Below, piece by piece: positions 17,589-26,211 of a DNA stretch of 64,000 bases. The DNA is from Burkholderiaceae bacterium (lineage in GTDB: Bacteria; Pseudomonadota; Gammaproteobacteria; Burkholderiales; Burkholderiaceae_C). Positions within the stretch are counted from its first letter, which is position 1. Each line of letters starts with the position of its first letter. A program made the translations under genes and the position numbers. The notes below the pieces were generated by a model, which made no database searches, was not told the origin of the DNA, and worked only from the letters and a program-made list of their open reading frames with translations. The stretch is taken from positions 1 through 64,000 of the forward strand of contig JACKLN010000012.1 of the NCBI GenBank assembly GCA_024235855.1. Reading direction: 5' to 3'.

Positions 17589-18458
17589 CTACCAAGCCAG
17601 CGGGTCGACGCCATAGTAGCCGGCCAGTTCGCGGTACAGCGCCGGGTGCGCCTGTGCCAGCGCCGCCGGGCACTCGAAGAAGCGCTCGCTGGCCACGGCG
17701 AAGAACTCCGCAGGTGCGCTGGCGCCGTAGGCACCGATCAGCGTGCGCTGGCCGGCGGCCTCGCGCTGGCGGGTCTCGGCGAAGGCGGTGCCGAAGGCGG
17801 CAGCCCAGCCGGGGTAGCGGTCACGGTGGCCCAGGAAGGGCGCGCCGGTGGCCGCGCCGCGCTGCTGGTCGAGCTGGTGCGCGAACTCGTGGATCACCAC
17901 GTTCTCGCCGTCGGCAGCGTCGACCGCCCCGGCCAGCACGTCGGGCCAGGACAGGATCACCTGGCCGCGCTGCCAGGATTCGCCCGACTGCACGCGGCGC
18001 TCGTCGCGCCACAGCCCCGCGCCATCGGGCACGCTGCGGTCGACGACGAAGGCCGCCGGGTAGAGCAGCACCTCGCGCAGGTTCGGGAAGCCGCCGGCAT
18101 CGTCGCGCAGGCGCAGCAGGGCCGCCTGTGCAGCCACCAGCACCCGCATCTCGGTGGTCACGGCCAGGCCGTTGCAGCCGACGAACGGCGTCTCGGCCAG
18201 CAGTACCAGCATCTGCCGGCGCAGCCGGGCCTGGAGGTTGGGCGGCAGACGCGCGTAGAGCGGCCAGCGCCGGCGCAGGATGCGCCGCCAGGCCGCCGGA
18301 AAGGGCTGCTGCCGCCAGCGCGCCTGGCGCAGCCGCCGCCAGGCGGCCGGGCCCAGGAAGACGCCGACCAGCGCGGTCAGCACCAGCAGCAGCACGCCGA
18401 CGGCGATCCAGGGGGCCACGGAAGCAATCTCGGGGAAGCCGTCGATACCTGGGCACAT
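17589..18458 (-). CDS. MtfA-like zinc-dependent peptidase
   Basis: A 289-residue protein of the MtfA/M90 family. A single N-terminal transmembrane helix (~residues 13-36) anchors it, and the zinc-protease motif HEFAH lies at 190-194, with a further glutamate downstream (EFFAVASERFFE) as probable third ligand. In enterobacteria MtfA interacts with the Mlc repressor and has aminopeptidase activity; in other bacteria the role is less clear. E. coli MtfA lacks the N-terminal helix seen here. The start is taken as ATG 18458 with GGAAG about 8 bases upstream; a GTG at 18485 would add 9 residues. Transcribed divergently from the flavin reductase. Confidence 0.85.
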   Translation of the reverse strand: MCPGIDGFPEIASVAPWIAVGVLLLVLTALVGVFLGPAAWRRLRQARWRQQPFPAAWRRILRRRWPLYARLPPNLQARLRRQMLVLLAETPFVGCNGLAVTTEMRVLVAAQAALLRLRDDAGGFPNLREVLLYPAAFVVDRSVPDGAGLWRDERRVQSGESWQRGQVILSWPDVLAGAVDAADGENVVIHEFAHQLDQQRGAATGAPFLGHRDRYPGWAAAFGTAFAETRQREAAGQRTLIGAYGASAPAEFFAVASERFFECPAALAQAHPALYRELAGYYGVDPLAW

Positions 18459-18538
18459 GCGGGCGCTTCCGCCGGCTTCAAGCACCCCGGCAAGCGCCCG
18501 GTCCAGCGCACCAGGCGCCGCCGGGTTAGCCTTGTGCC

Positions 18539-19156
18539 ATGCCCGACCGCCACTCCTACGAACCGCGCCACGGCCATGGCCTGCCGCACGACCCGTTCAA
18601 CGCCATCGTCGGCCCGCGGCCGATCGGCTGGATCTCCACCCGTGCCGCCGACGGCACGTTGAACCTTGCGCCGTACAGCTTCTTCAACGCCTTCAACTAC
18701 ACGCCGCCACTGATCGGCTTTGCCAGCATCGGCTGGAAGGACACGGTGCGCAACATCGAGCAGACCGGCGAGTTCGTCTGGAACCTGACCACGCGGCCAC
18801 TGGCCGAAGCGATGAATGAAAGCTGCGCCGCCGTGGGCCCGGAGGTCGACGAGTTCCAGCTCGCGGGCGTCACGCCGGAGGCGTCGCAGGTCGTGGCGCC
18901 GCCGCGCGTGGCCGAGAGCCCGGTGGCCTTCGAGTGCCGGTTGACGCAGCTGATCCGCCTGCAAGGTGCCGACGGCACCCCGGTGGACACCTGGCTGACA
19001 CTGGGCGAGGTGGTGGCGGTGCACATCGACCGCCACCTCCTGGTGGACGGCGTCTACGACACCGCCGCCGCACGCCCGGTGCTGCGCGGTGGCGGGCCGG
19101 CCGACTACTTCGAGCTCGACCCCGCCGCGCGCTTCCGGATGTTCCGCCCACGCTGA
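18539..19156 (+). CDS. Flavin reductase family (FMN-binding split barrel) protein
   Basis: A 205-residue cytoplasmic flavoprotein of the flavin reductase-like split-barrel class. The FNAIVGPRPIGWISTR segment (residues 20-35) and the following NLAPYSFFNAFN are characteristic of the subgroup resembling the DIM6/NTAB proteins. Such proteins bind FMN and reduce flavin or transfer electrons to partner oxygenases. The next gene, 16 bases downstream on the same strand, is a 2Fe-2S ferredoxin, so a short redox chain is plausible; no oxygenase is adjacent. ATG 18539 follows a TAGCCT-like -10 hexamer only a few bases upstream, suggesting a very short leader. Confidence 0.87.
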   Translation: MPDRHSYEPRHGHGLPHDPFNAIVGPRPIGWISTRAADGTLNLAPYSFFNAFNYTPPLIGFASIGWKDTVRNIEQTGEFVWNLTTRPLAEAMNESCAAVGPEVDEFQLAGVTPEASQVVAPPRVAESPVAFECRLTQLIRLQGADGTPVDTWLTLGEVVAVHIDRHLLVDGVYDTAAARPVLRGGGPADYFELDPAARFRMFRPR

Positions 19157-19172
19157 CCGCACCGACACGGCC

Positions 19173-19496
19173 ATGCCCGACATCACCCTGATCACCGCCG
19201 ACGGCCAGGTGCACGGCTTCGAGGCCCCAGAGGGCGTCTCGCTGATGGCCGCCGCCACCGGCGCCGGCGTGCCCGGCATCGTGGCCGAATGCGGCGGCCA
19301 GCTGCGCTGCGCCACCTGCCACGTCATCGTCGACCCGGCCTGGGTCGACCACCTGCCGCCACCCACGTCCGACGAGCAGGCCATGCTCGAGCTGACCGCG
19401 GTGCCGCGTGAGTCAGGCAGCCGGCTGTCGTGCCAGATCGTGCTCACGCCCGACCTGCAGGGGCTGCTGGTGCAGGTGCCCGAGCGGCAGTACTGA
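19173..19496 (+). CDS. Putidaredoxin-type 2Fe-2S ferredoxin
   Basis: A 107-residue ferredoxin. The cluster ligands are Cys40, Cys46, Cys49 (C-x5-C-x2-C in ECGGQLRCATC) and Cys87, the adrenodoxin/putidaredoxin spacing rather than the plant type. Proteins of this class pass single electrons to cytochrome P450s or serve iron-sulfur assembly, but no P450, ferredoxin reductase or isc gene is next to it. It starts at ATG 19173, 16 bases after the flavin reductase stop, so the two are likely co-transcribed. Converges with the thioesterase gene on the opposite strand, 17 bases away. Confidence 0.92.
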   Translation: MPDITLITADGQVHGFEAPEGVSLMAAATGAGVPGIVAECGGQLRCATCHVIVDPAWVDHLPPPTSDEQAMLELTAVPRESGSRLSCQIVLTPDLQGLLVQVPERQY

Positions 19497-19513
19497 ACCG
19501 ACCGCCGGGACGC

Positions 19514-20302
19514 TCAGCGTGGCCGTACCGTCAGGCTCTGCGTGGCGCGGCCGATCAGCCCGGCCTCGTCGTACAGCGCCGATTCCGCCAGCCCGCAGCC
19601 GTTGCCGGCCAGCGCGGTGCGCGCCTGCAGGCAGATCCACTCGCCCACCGGGCGGCGCAGCAGGTTCACCGTGAGGTCGCCGTTGACGAAGCTGTAGCGC
19701 GCGAAGTCCAGGCAGGCGCTGATGCCGTTGCCGGAGTCGGCCGCCACCAGCGCGCGCTGGTAGGGGCTGGGCGCCTCGCCGGCCACCAGCGCGTGACGCA
19801 GGCGGAACCAGATGCTGCACGGGCCCTGGAAGAAGCGGCCCTCGGCCACGCGGTTCTCCACCAGGTCGCCATAGCCGCGCAGGCGGCCGGCGAAGGGCAT
19901 GGTCACCGGCGTGCTGTCGGCCGGCGCGCGCGACGCCATCGGCAACGGGTGGCCGGGCGTGCCGTCGGGCACCGGCACGTCGGCCTCGCGCTGCAGCAGC
20001 GCGGTGAAGCGCGCCACGTCCTTGCCGCCGGCGATCAGCCGCGCCGAGAAGTGGCCCACGCTGCGTCCCACGTAGTCCTCGGCGACCTCGATCGTCAACG
20101 TGCCGATGGGCACCGGCCGCAGCAGGTTGCCGGTGAACCGGCCGAGGTGCGTGAGACCGTGCAGGGCGCCAGCCTGCTCGAAGGCGCGGCAGACCAGGGC
20201 CGATGGCGGCCCGGCGTGCTGGTGCTCCGGATGCCAGGGGCCGCGGGTGAGTTCGCTGGCGTGGTAGTGGCCTTCCTCGGCAGCGGCATAGGCGGCGTCC
20301 AA
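19514..20302 (-). CDS. Acyl-CoA thioesterase family protein (double hot-dog)
   Basis: A 262-residue protein with two tandem hot-dog-like halves, as in TesB-like or 4HBT_3 thioesterases. The N-terminal half has HYHASELTRGPWHPEHQHAG and GPPSALVCRAFE, and the second half has DFARYSFVNGDLTVNLLR. The expected reaction is hydrolysis of acyl-CoA thioesters in the cytosol; chain-length preference is unknown. It lies 10 bases downstream of the potassium channel gene on the same strand and so is probably read from the same transcript, although the products have no obvious functional link. Confidence 0.85.
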   Translation of the reverse strand: MDAAYAAAEEGHYHASELTRGPWHPEHQHAGPPSALVCRAFEQAGALHGLTHLGRFTGNLLRPVPIGTLTIEVAEDYVGRSVGHFSARLIAGGKDVARFTALLQREADVPVPDGTPGHPLPMASRAPADSTPVTMPFAGRLRGYGDLVENRVAEGRFFQGPCSIWFRLRHALVAGEAPSPYQRALVAADSGNGISACLDFARYSFVNGDLTVNLLRRPVGEWICLQARTALAGNGCGLAESALYDEAGLIGRATQSLTVRPR

Positions 20303-20312
20303 GCGGGTCTCC

Positions 20313-21197
20313 TCAGGTGATGCCGCGGTCCTCGCGATAGGCGGGCAGCGGTGCGCCGCAGTCGCGGCAGTAACGGGCCGTGGCCAGGTGGCCTTCGCTC
20401 AGGCACTCGTGGCAGGTGCGCGTGGTGGGCTGCTCGCCCACGCGGGCGGCGGTGAACTCTGCGCTGACGATGCCGGTGGGCACGGCCAGCGTGCCCCAGC
20501 CCAGCAGCATCATCAGCGACGCGATCACGCGGCCAAGGTCGGTCTTCGGCGCGATGTCGCCGAAGCCCACGGTGGTCATCGTCGTGATCGCCCAGTACAC
20601 GCCCACGGGGATGCTCGTGAAGCCGTTGTCCGGCCCCTCGACCACGTACATCAGGGTGCCCATCACCAGCACCACCAGCATCACGAACGACAGAAAGACC
20701 AGGATCTTGCGCCGCGACGCCGCCAGAGCCGTGCCCAGCGCGCGGAACTCGTGCACGTAGTGGCCCAGCTTGAGCAGGCGGAAGATGCGCAGCAGGCGCA
20801 GCACACGCACGTCGATCAGCGCATTGGCGCCCGGGAAGAAGAACACCAGGTAGCTCGGCAGGATCGCCAGCAGGTCGATGATGCCGAAGGCGCTGCGCGC
20901 GTAGCGCCACGGGTGGCGCACGCAGGCCAGGCGGGCCGCGTACTCCAGCGTGAAGGCGATGGTGAAGCCCCACTCCAGCACGCCGAGCATGGCGCCGTGA
21001 CGGGCATGGACGGAGGCCATGCTGTCGGCCACCACCACCGCCACGCTGAGCACGATCATCGCGATCAGCGCCATGTCGAAGGCGTGGCCGGCGCGGGTGT
21101 CGGCCTCGAAGATGACGGTGTACAGCCGCAGCCGCCAGCCCTGGACGGGGCGGCCCAGGTGCTCGGCATCCTGGTTGCGGGCGGCAGGGCTGTGCAT
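20313..21197 (-). CDS. Voltage-gated-type potassium channel with C-terminal zinc-ribbon-like tail
   Basis: A 294-residue inner-membrane channel subunit of the six-helix Kv type. The S4 helix carries regularly spaced arginines (RVLRLLRIFR, 131-140), the selectivity filter is TTVGFGD at 208-214, and S5/S6 flank it. After S6 there is a short cytoplasmic tail with C-x2-C pairs at 262/265 and 277/280, separated by 11 residues, which look like a rubredoxin- or zinc-ribbon-like knuckle. Start ATG 21197 has GGAG at about -11; a longer frame to 21284 is unsupported. Expected to assemble as a tetramer for K+ conductance. Confidence 0.88.
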   Translation of the reverse strand: MHSPAARNQDAEHLGRPVQGWRLRLYTVIFEADTRAGHAFDMALIAMIVLSVAVVVADSMASVHARHGAMLGVLEWGFTIAFTLEYAARLACVRHPWRYARSAFGIIDLLAILPSYLVFFFPGANALIDVRVLRLLRIFRLLKLGHYVHEFRALGTALAASRRKILVFLSFVMLVVLVMGTLMYVVEGPDNGFTSIPVGVYWAITTMTTVGFGDIAPKTDLGRVIASLMMLLGWGTLAVPTGIVSAEFTAARVGEQPTTRTCHECLSEGHLATARYCRDCGAPLPAYREDRGIT

Positions 21198-21307
21198 GCC
21201 GCCATTCTCCGGCAGCCGGGCGGGCCGCCCCAAAACAAGCCGCCGCTTGCTGCCGGCTGTGCGCGGTGCTAGCGTCACTGGCACCCATCAGCCGGAGGAT
21301 CCCGACC

Positions 21308-21961
21308 ATGTCTCGAGTGCGTTCCCAGTGGACCGTTGCGGTGCTGGCCGTGGCGCTTGCCCTGCCTGGTGCAGCCCTTGCCGACAAGCGCGTGCGCTGC
21401 GAGAGCCACGGCTTCCGCCACGCGACCTGCGGCATCCCCGACCACGGCTACGTGCGATTGGACCGCCAGTTGTCCGAAGCGCGTTGCGTGCAAGGCCGGA
21501 CCTGGGACTACAATCACCGCGAGATCTGGGTGGACGACGGCTGCGCTGCCGAATTCGTCGTCGAGACGCGGTCCGGCAGTGCCAAGCACGAGGGCGCGAA
21601 GGCGGTGGCTGGGGTGGCCGCGATCGCGTTGCTGGGCGCAGCCCTGTCCAACGCCGAGCAGCCCCAGCACCACCAGCACGACGACGACTACGGCCGCAGC
21701 GGCCACACCTCGCACGTGCCGTCGTGGCTGGTCGGCGACTTCCGCGGCCACAACGACCGGGCGGGCAAGGAGGTGCTGATGACGGTGGAGAAGGACGGTC
21801 GCGTGCGCGCCAAGGTCGACGGCCATCGACTGACCGGCTACGTGAACGACCGGCGGCTCTACGTCGGCGACGCGATCTTCGAGCTCGAACGCACCGGCGA
21901 CGGCTTCAACACGGTGCAGGTCGGCGACTGGAACAACCGCGTGCACTACCGACGGCATTGA
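21308..21961 (+). CDS. DUF3011 domain exported protein
   Basis: A 217-residue protein with a signal peptide (cleaved after ALA near residue 25). Residues ~28-85 match the DUF3011 pattern: a CES start, a conserved cysteine in ATCG, VRLDRQLS, then C and a WDYNHREIWVDDGCAAEF segment, with four cysteines likely forming two disulfides. The middle is a hydrophobic stretch and a His/Asp-rich linker (QPQHHQHDDDYG), which could bind metal. The C-terminal ~65 residues form a beta-rich unit that I do not recognise. RBS CGGAGG precedes ATG 21308. Function unknown; DUF3011 proteins are periplasmic or surface proteins in proteobacteria. Confidence 0.82.
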   Translation: MSRVRSQWTVAVLAVALALPGAALADKRVRCESHGFRHATCGIPDHGYVRLDRQLSEARCVQGRTWDYNHREIWVDDGCAAEFVVETRSGSAKHEGAKAVAGVAAIALLGAALSNAEQPQHHQHDDDYGRSGHTSHVPSWLVGDFRGHNDRAGKEVLMTVEKDGRVRAKVDGHRLTGYVNDRRLYVGDAIFELERTGDGFNTVQVGDWNNRVHYRRH

Positions 21962-21980
21962 GCCGGCGGTCCGCAGGCCG

Positions 21981-23105
21981 TCAGTCCAGGGGCCAGGGCA
22001 GCTGGCGCAACCGCGCCGAAGGTGACAACTCGGGTTCGGCCGCATGCGCTGTCGCAGGCGCCGCCGTTCGCCACCAGGGCTCGGGTGCTTCGGCCTGCGC
22101 CGGCTCCACGGCCTCGCCCAGCCGCGGCAGCAGCAGCGCACCGGCCTGCGGATCGGCCAGGCGCAGCAGTGTTTCCACGGGTTCGTCCCAGTCGTGCAGC
22201 GCCAGGCTGAAGGTGCCCCAGTGCACCGGCAGCAGCGCGCCGCCGCCGAGCAGCGCATGCGCCTTCAGCGCATTCGCCGGGCCGAGGTGAATGTCGCCCC
22301 AGGACGGGTGGTAGGCGCCCACTTCCAGCATCACCAGGTCGAACGGGCCCAGCCGCTCGCGGATGGCCGCGTACTCCGGCGTCAGCCCGGTGTCGCCGCT
22401 GAAGAACACCGCGTGGCGCTCGCCGCGCACCACCAGGGACGACCACAGCGTGGCGTTGCGGTCCTTGAGCCCGCGGCCGGAGAAATGCTGTGACGGCGCG
22501 GCGGTGACGCTGACGCCGGTGCCGGGCAGGCGGTGGCTTTCCCACCAGTCCAGCTCGGTGATGCGCTCCGGCGCCACGCCCCAGGCCTGCAGGTGCGCAC
22601 CCACGCCCAGCGACGTGACGAAGGGCACCGCACTGTGGCGGGCCAGCGCACGGACCGTGGGGTAGTCCAGGTGGTCGTAGTGGTCGTGTGAGACCAGCAC
22701 CGCGTCCACCGGCGGCAGTTCGCGCAGGCGCAGCGGCGCCGGCTGGAAGCGCTTGGGGCCGAGCAACCGGAACGGCGATGCACGCGCGCCCCACACCGGG
22801 TCGGTGAGCACGCGCACGCCGTCGATCTCGATCAGCACCGTGGAATGGCCGAGCCAGGTGGCGCGCAGGCCGCTGCCGGGCAGGCGCGCCCAGGTGGCAC
22901 GCGGGTCCACCGACGGCAGTGGTGCATCAGGCGCGCGGCGCGGGCCGCCGCACAGGAACTCGGTGAGCGTCGGCCGCGCAGCGGTCGGGTCGCGCAGGCC
23001 GGGGTCGATCGGCTGCACGTTGCGGAAGCCGTCGCCACCCCAGCGCGGCGACGCACGCATGCGCGCCAGGCGTTCGCCTTCCGCGCGGGCGCCGAACGCC
23101 CCCAT
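21981..23105 (-). CDS. MBL-fold metallo-hydrolase, NAPE-PLD/RomA-like
   Basis: A 374-residue metallo-beta-lactamase-fold enzyme. The HDHYDH motif (H140, H142, D144, H145) supplies metal ligands, FSGDTG holds the bridging aspartate, and PVHWGTF the last histidine. The N-terminal ~70 residues and the GHSTVLIEIDG segment are typical of the lipid-hydrolase-like branch that includes N-acyl-phosphatidylethanolamine phospholipase D and the bacterial RomA/UlaG-type proteins. A phosphodiester or lactone substrate is possible. It is the last gene of a leftward operon (SulP, rhodanese, this), starting 3 bases after the rhodanese stop. Confidence 0.85.
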   Translation of the reverse strand: MGAFGARAEGERLARMRASPRWGGDGFRNVQPIDPGLRDPTAARPTLTEFLCGGPRRAPDAPLPSVDPRATWARLPGSGLRATWLGHSTVLIEIDGVRVLTDPVWGARASPFRLLGPKRFQPAPLRLRELPPVDAVLVSHDHYDHLDYPTVRALARHSAVPFVTSLGVGAHLQAWGVAPERITELDWWESHRLPGTGVSVTAAPSQHFSGRGLKDRNATLWSSLVVRGERHAVFFSGDTGLTPEYAAIRERLGPFDLVMLEVGAYHPSWGDIHLGPANALKAHALLGGGALLPVHWGTFSLALHDWDEPVETLLRLADPQAGALLLPRLGEAVEPAQAEAPEPWWRTAAPATAHAAEPELSPSARLRQLPWPLD

Positions 23106-23108
23106 GGC

Positions 23109-23504
23109 TCACATGCCCGGGTCGATCGGGTGGTCGACCTTGCCGCCGCCCTCGGCCCAGTCCTTGAACGCACCCAGGTTGTAGACGTGCGTGTAGCCCA
23201 TGTCCTTGAGCACCTTGCCGGCCAGCGCCGAGCGGCCACCGGAAGCGCAGTACAGGATCACCGGGCGGTCGCGGCGGAAGGCCTTGTCGTGGAACGGCGA
23301 GTCGGGGTCGGCGCGGAACTCGAGCATGCCGCGCGAGACGTGGTGGGCGCCGCTGATGCGGCCCGACTTCTCCACCTCGGGCGCATCGCGCACGTCGAGC
23401 ATCAGCGCGTTGGCACTGGCGACCAGCGACTTCGCTTCTTCAGGACTGATGCGGGGCACGGCCGCGTGCGCGGCCTCGAGCATCTGTTTCACGCCGAGGG
23501 ACAT
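23109..23504 (-). CDS. Rhodanese-like sulfurtransferase domain protein
   Basis: A 131-residue single-domain rhodanese. The catalytic loop CASGGRS starts at Cys86 and is preceded by the PVILY strand; the N-terminal LMLDVRDAPEVEKSGRISGAHHV part is characteristic of the family. The cysteine can carry a persulfide, so a sulfane-sulfur transfer or storage role in the cytoplasm is expected. There is no signal peptide. AAAGGAGA precedes ATG 23504. The start overlaps the end of the SulP transporter gene by 16 bases and the metallo-hydrolase follows after 3 bases, linking all three in one transcript, perhaps around sulfur anion uptake. Confidence 0.9.
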   Translation of the reverse strand: MSLGVKQMLEAAHAAVPRISPEEAKSLVASANALMLDVRDAPEVEKSGRISGAHHVSRGMLEFRADPDSPFHDKAFRRDRPVILYCASGGRSALAGKVLKDMGYTHVYNLGAFKDWAEGGGKVDHPIDPGM

Positions 23505-25279
23505 GAGGGTTCTCCTTTCAGGACGGGGGTCGTGATGGGGACGGAGGCCGGCACGGCCTCGGGGCCGGGGCGGCCGGCGCATTCGAGGAAGATGCGCGCC
23601 TGGCAGGTGCGGCAGATCTCGGGGTCCAGCCGGTCGACGATGGCGCGCAGCGCCGTGGGCTTGCGGTCGAAGACGTGGTCGCTGCCCAGGCGGTCGAGGA
23701 AGCCGCTGCGCCGCCACATGTCCAGCACCTGCGGACGCGGGCGGTGGAAGTACAGGTCGCCGCCCAGCGCCAGCCGGCGCACGCGCTCGGCCTCCCACAG
23801 GTCGGCCCCGGCGAGGTCGATCGCGCTCATGCTCTTGACCATCACCAGCAGGTGCTTCTGCGGGTTGGGCTGGGCACGCAGGCGGTGCAGGTGGTCGCCG
23901 ACGTGCGCGACGGCGCCGAAGTACACCGAGCCCTCCATGCGCAGCAGCTTGAGCTGCGGGCACTCCGGCTGCATGCCGGCGGGCGAGTCGTCGATGACCA
24001 CGAAGGGCCGGTCGCCATGGTGGCCCTGGTCGGCCGAGGCCGGCTTGTCGAAGCCCATGGTGCGCAGCGCCGGGCGGGCGCTGCCGTACAGGTAGACGAT
24101 GAGCGCGGCGATCATGCCGCCCAGGATGGCCACCTGCAGCGACACCAGCACCGTGGCCAACGCCGTGCCCGCGGCGATGACGGCCTCGGCGCGGTCGAGC
24201 TGGATCACGCGCCGCCAGTGGCCGCGGTCGACCAGGCTCCAGGCCACCGGCAGCAGCGTGGCGGCGATGGCGGCCATCGGGATGAACTGCAGCACCGGCC
24301 CGCCGACGAGCATCAGCGCCGCGACGATGAGCGCGGAGAACACCCCGGCCAGCGGCGTGCGCGCGCCCACCTGCTCGTTGACCACCGAGCGGTTGAGCGA
24401 GCCGCAGGACACGAAGCAGGAGAAGAACGAGCCGACGATGTTGGACGTGCCCTGGGCGACGCACTCACGGTTGGGGTCGAACAGCTCGCCGCGGCGCCCG
24501 GCGATGGCCTTGCCCACGGCCATGGTCTGGCCCAGCGACACCACGGCCAGCGCCAGCGCGGCGCCACCCACGTGGCGCAGGTCGGTCAGCGTGATGGACG
24601 GCGCCTGCAGCGTGGGCAGGTCGTGCGCCACCTGCCCCACCGTCTCGGCCGCCCAGCCCTGCCGGGTCATCAGCCAGGCCGCCAGCCCGCCGGTCACCAG
24701 CCCGATCAGCATGTGCTGCCGGCCCGGCACCCACCGCTGCGCTGCCAGCGTGGCCGCCAGCGTGATCGCGCCCACCGCGGCCTCGACACCGCTGACCGAC
24801 AGGTCGCGCAGCGCGTGTTCGGCGATCAGCACCGCCGCACCGGTGGTGAAACCCAGCAGCACGGACGGCGAGACGAAGTTGGCCAGAACGCCCAGCCGCA
24901 CCAGGCCCAGCACCGTCTGCACCACGCCCAGCGCAAAGGTGGCCACCAGGGCCAGCTGCAGGTAGGACGAGGGGTTGGACGCCGCCAGCGGCGCCAGCAT
25001 GGCCGCCAGCGCCAGCGAGGTGGCGTTGGTGGGCCCGGAGACCATGAGGCGGCTGGCGCCCATCAGCGCCGCGACGATGCAGGGCACGATGCTGGTGTAC
25101 AGGCCCCAGGTGGGTGGCAGGCCGGCCAGCGCCGCAAAGGCGATGCCCTGCGGCAGCACGATCAGCGCGCCGATGAAGCCCGCCATGCCGTCGTCGCGCA
25201 GGCTGCGGCGGTCCACCTCGCCGGCCCAGTCGCCGAGCCAGCGCGACGCCTGCGCGGTGAGGGCGGGGGGTATCGGCAT
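23489..25279 (-). CDS. SulP family inorganic anion transporter with STAS domain
   Basis: A 596-residue inner-membrane transporter. The N-terminal ~400 residues form 10 or more helices with SulP signatures such as GLYTSIVPCIVAALMGASR and VSGPTNATS. A C-terminal STAS domain (after RPALRTMGF) ends in a segment with several cysteines (ICRTCQARIFLECAG), an unusual tail that might bind metal. SulP proteins carry sulfate, bicarbonate or other small anions; co-transcription with a rhodanese makes sulfate or another sulfur oxyanion plausible but not proven. Start set at ATG 25279; an ATG at 25291 would add four residues and has no better RBS. Confidence 0.88.
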   Translation of the reverse strand: MPIPPALTAQASRWLGDWAGEVDRRSLRDDGMAGFIGALIVLPQGIAFAALAGLPPTWGLYTSIVPCIVAALMGASRLMVSGPTNATSLALAAMLAPLAASNPSSYLQLALVATFALGVVQTVLGLVRLGVLANFVSPSVLLGFTTGAAVLIAEHALRDLSVSGVEAAVGAITLAATLAAQRWVPGRQHMLIGLVTGGLAAWLMTRQGWAAETVGQVAHDLPTLQAPSITLTDLRHVGGAALALAVVSLGQTMAVGKAIAGRRGELFDPNRECVAQGTSNIVGSFFSCFVSCGSLNRSVVNEQVGARTPLAGVFSALIVAALMLVGGPVLQFIPMAAIAATLLPVAWSLVDRGHWRRVIQLDRAEAVIAAGTALATVLVSLQVAILGGMIAALIVYLYGSARPALRTMGFDKPASADQGHHGDRPFVVIDDSPAGMQPECPQLKLLRMEGSVYFGAVAHVGDHLHRLRAQPNPQKHLLVMVKSMSAIDLAGADLWEAERVRRLALGGDLYFHRPRPQVLDMWRRSGFLDRLGSDHVFDRKPTALRAIVDRLDPEICRTCQARIFLECAGRPGPEAVPASVPITTPVLKGEPSCPSA

Positions 25280-25316
25280 GACCTGCACCATAGCAGGCCC
25301 GCGAGGCCAAGGCGTC

Positions 25317-25337
25317 GGGTTGCAGGGCACGCAACCC
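25317..25337. promoter_or_regulatory. Inverted repeat in SulP / amidotransferase divergent promoter
   Basis: Seven-base arms GGGTTGC and GCAACCC with a 7-base spacer, in the 119-base gap between the SulP operon and the divergent hydrolase gene. A plausible operator; no regulator gene is adjacent. Confidence 0.3.
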
Positions 25338-25398
25338 CCGTGGCCGCTCCGGTCGTCACTACACTGTCGCCGCCGCGCACCCACTCCTGCACGTCGTC

Positions 25399-26211
25399 AT
25401 GTCCACCGACCGCCCGCTGCTCATCGGCATCTCCGCCCGCATCTACTACCCCACCCGGCCGGTGCTGGACATGGGCGGCATCTGGACGCGCACGCTGCAC
25501 TACCTGGAACAGTCGGTGGCCCACTGGCTGATGTCGCCCAAGGTGTTGGCGGTGATGATCCCGGCCGTGGACCGCGACAGCGTGGTGCAGCGCAGCGACC
25601 TCAGCCTGCACGGCTACGCTGAGGCGCTGGACGGCCTGGTGCTGCAGGGCGGCAACGACATCAGCCCGCAGGCCTACGGCGAGGTGCCCATCGCACCGCA
25701 GTGGCAGGGCGACGCCGTGCGCGACCGCTACGAGGTGGAACTGCTGCAGCGCTTCATGCAGGCCGGCAAGCCGGTGCTGGGCATCTGCCGCGGCTGCCAG
25801 CTGATCAACGTGGCGCTGGGCGGCACGCTGTACCAGGACATCCCCACCCAGCGGCCCGACGCGCTGAAGCACGTGGACGCCGAGCACTACGAGCGGCAGC
25901 TCCATGAAGTCGAGCTCGTCGAGGGCACGACGCTGGCCAGCCTCTACCCGGGCCGTCGGCGGGCGATGATCAACTCCATCCACCATCAGGCCGTGAAGGA
26001 CCTGGGCCGCGAGCTGGTGGTGGAGGCGCGCGCGCCGGACGGCATGGTGGAGGCCATCCGCTGGACCGGCGCGGGCTACGTCTTCGGCATGCAGTGGCAC
26101 CCGGAGTTCCTGGCCCTGGGCGCGCTGCACGACGAGCAGCTCGACGGCCACCCGATCCTGAACCACTTCCTCGACACCGCGCGCCAGGTGCGTGACGGCC
26201 ACCCGCGATGA
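25399..26211 (+). CDS. Gamma-glutamyl-gamma-aminobutyrate hydrolase family protein (class I GATase-like)
   Basis: A 270-residue peptidase C26-type enzyme. The nucleophile is Cys130 in GICRGCQ, with the QWHPEF histidine/glutamate near residue 235 completing the triad, and the oxyanion-hole segment LQGGNDISP at 82-90. E. coli PuuD of this family cleaves gamma-glutamyl-GABA in putrescine breakdown, but other members differ, and no other puu gene is next to it. It is followed with a 4-base overlap by a peptide-type solute-binding protein, so the hydrolase may act on an imported gamma-glutamyl compound. ATG 25399 has only a weak RBS. Confidence 0.85.
   Translation: MSTDRPLLIGISARIYYPTRPVLDMGGIWTRTLHYLEQSVAHWLMSPKVLAVMIPAVDRDSVVQRSDLSLHGYAEALDGLVLQGGNDISPQAYGEVPIAPQWQGDAVRDRYEVELLQRFMQAGKPVLGICRGCQLINVALGGTLYQDIPTQRPDALKHVDAEHYERQLHEVELVEGTTLASLYPGRRRAMINSIHHQAVKDLGRELVVEARAPDGMVEAIRWTGAGYVFGMQWHPEFLALGALHDEQLDGHPILNHFLDTARQVRDGHPR

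Noticed and set aside
21981..23105. MBL-fold hydrolase as the LADDR exonuclease partner of the helicase at 29.3-31.9 kb
   Set aside because: Its N-terminal region and spacing of metal motifs match the NAPE-PLD/RomA-like branch, and it is co-transcribed with SulP and rhodanese, not with repair genes.
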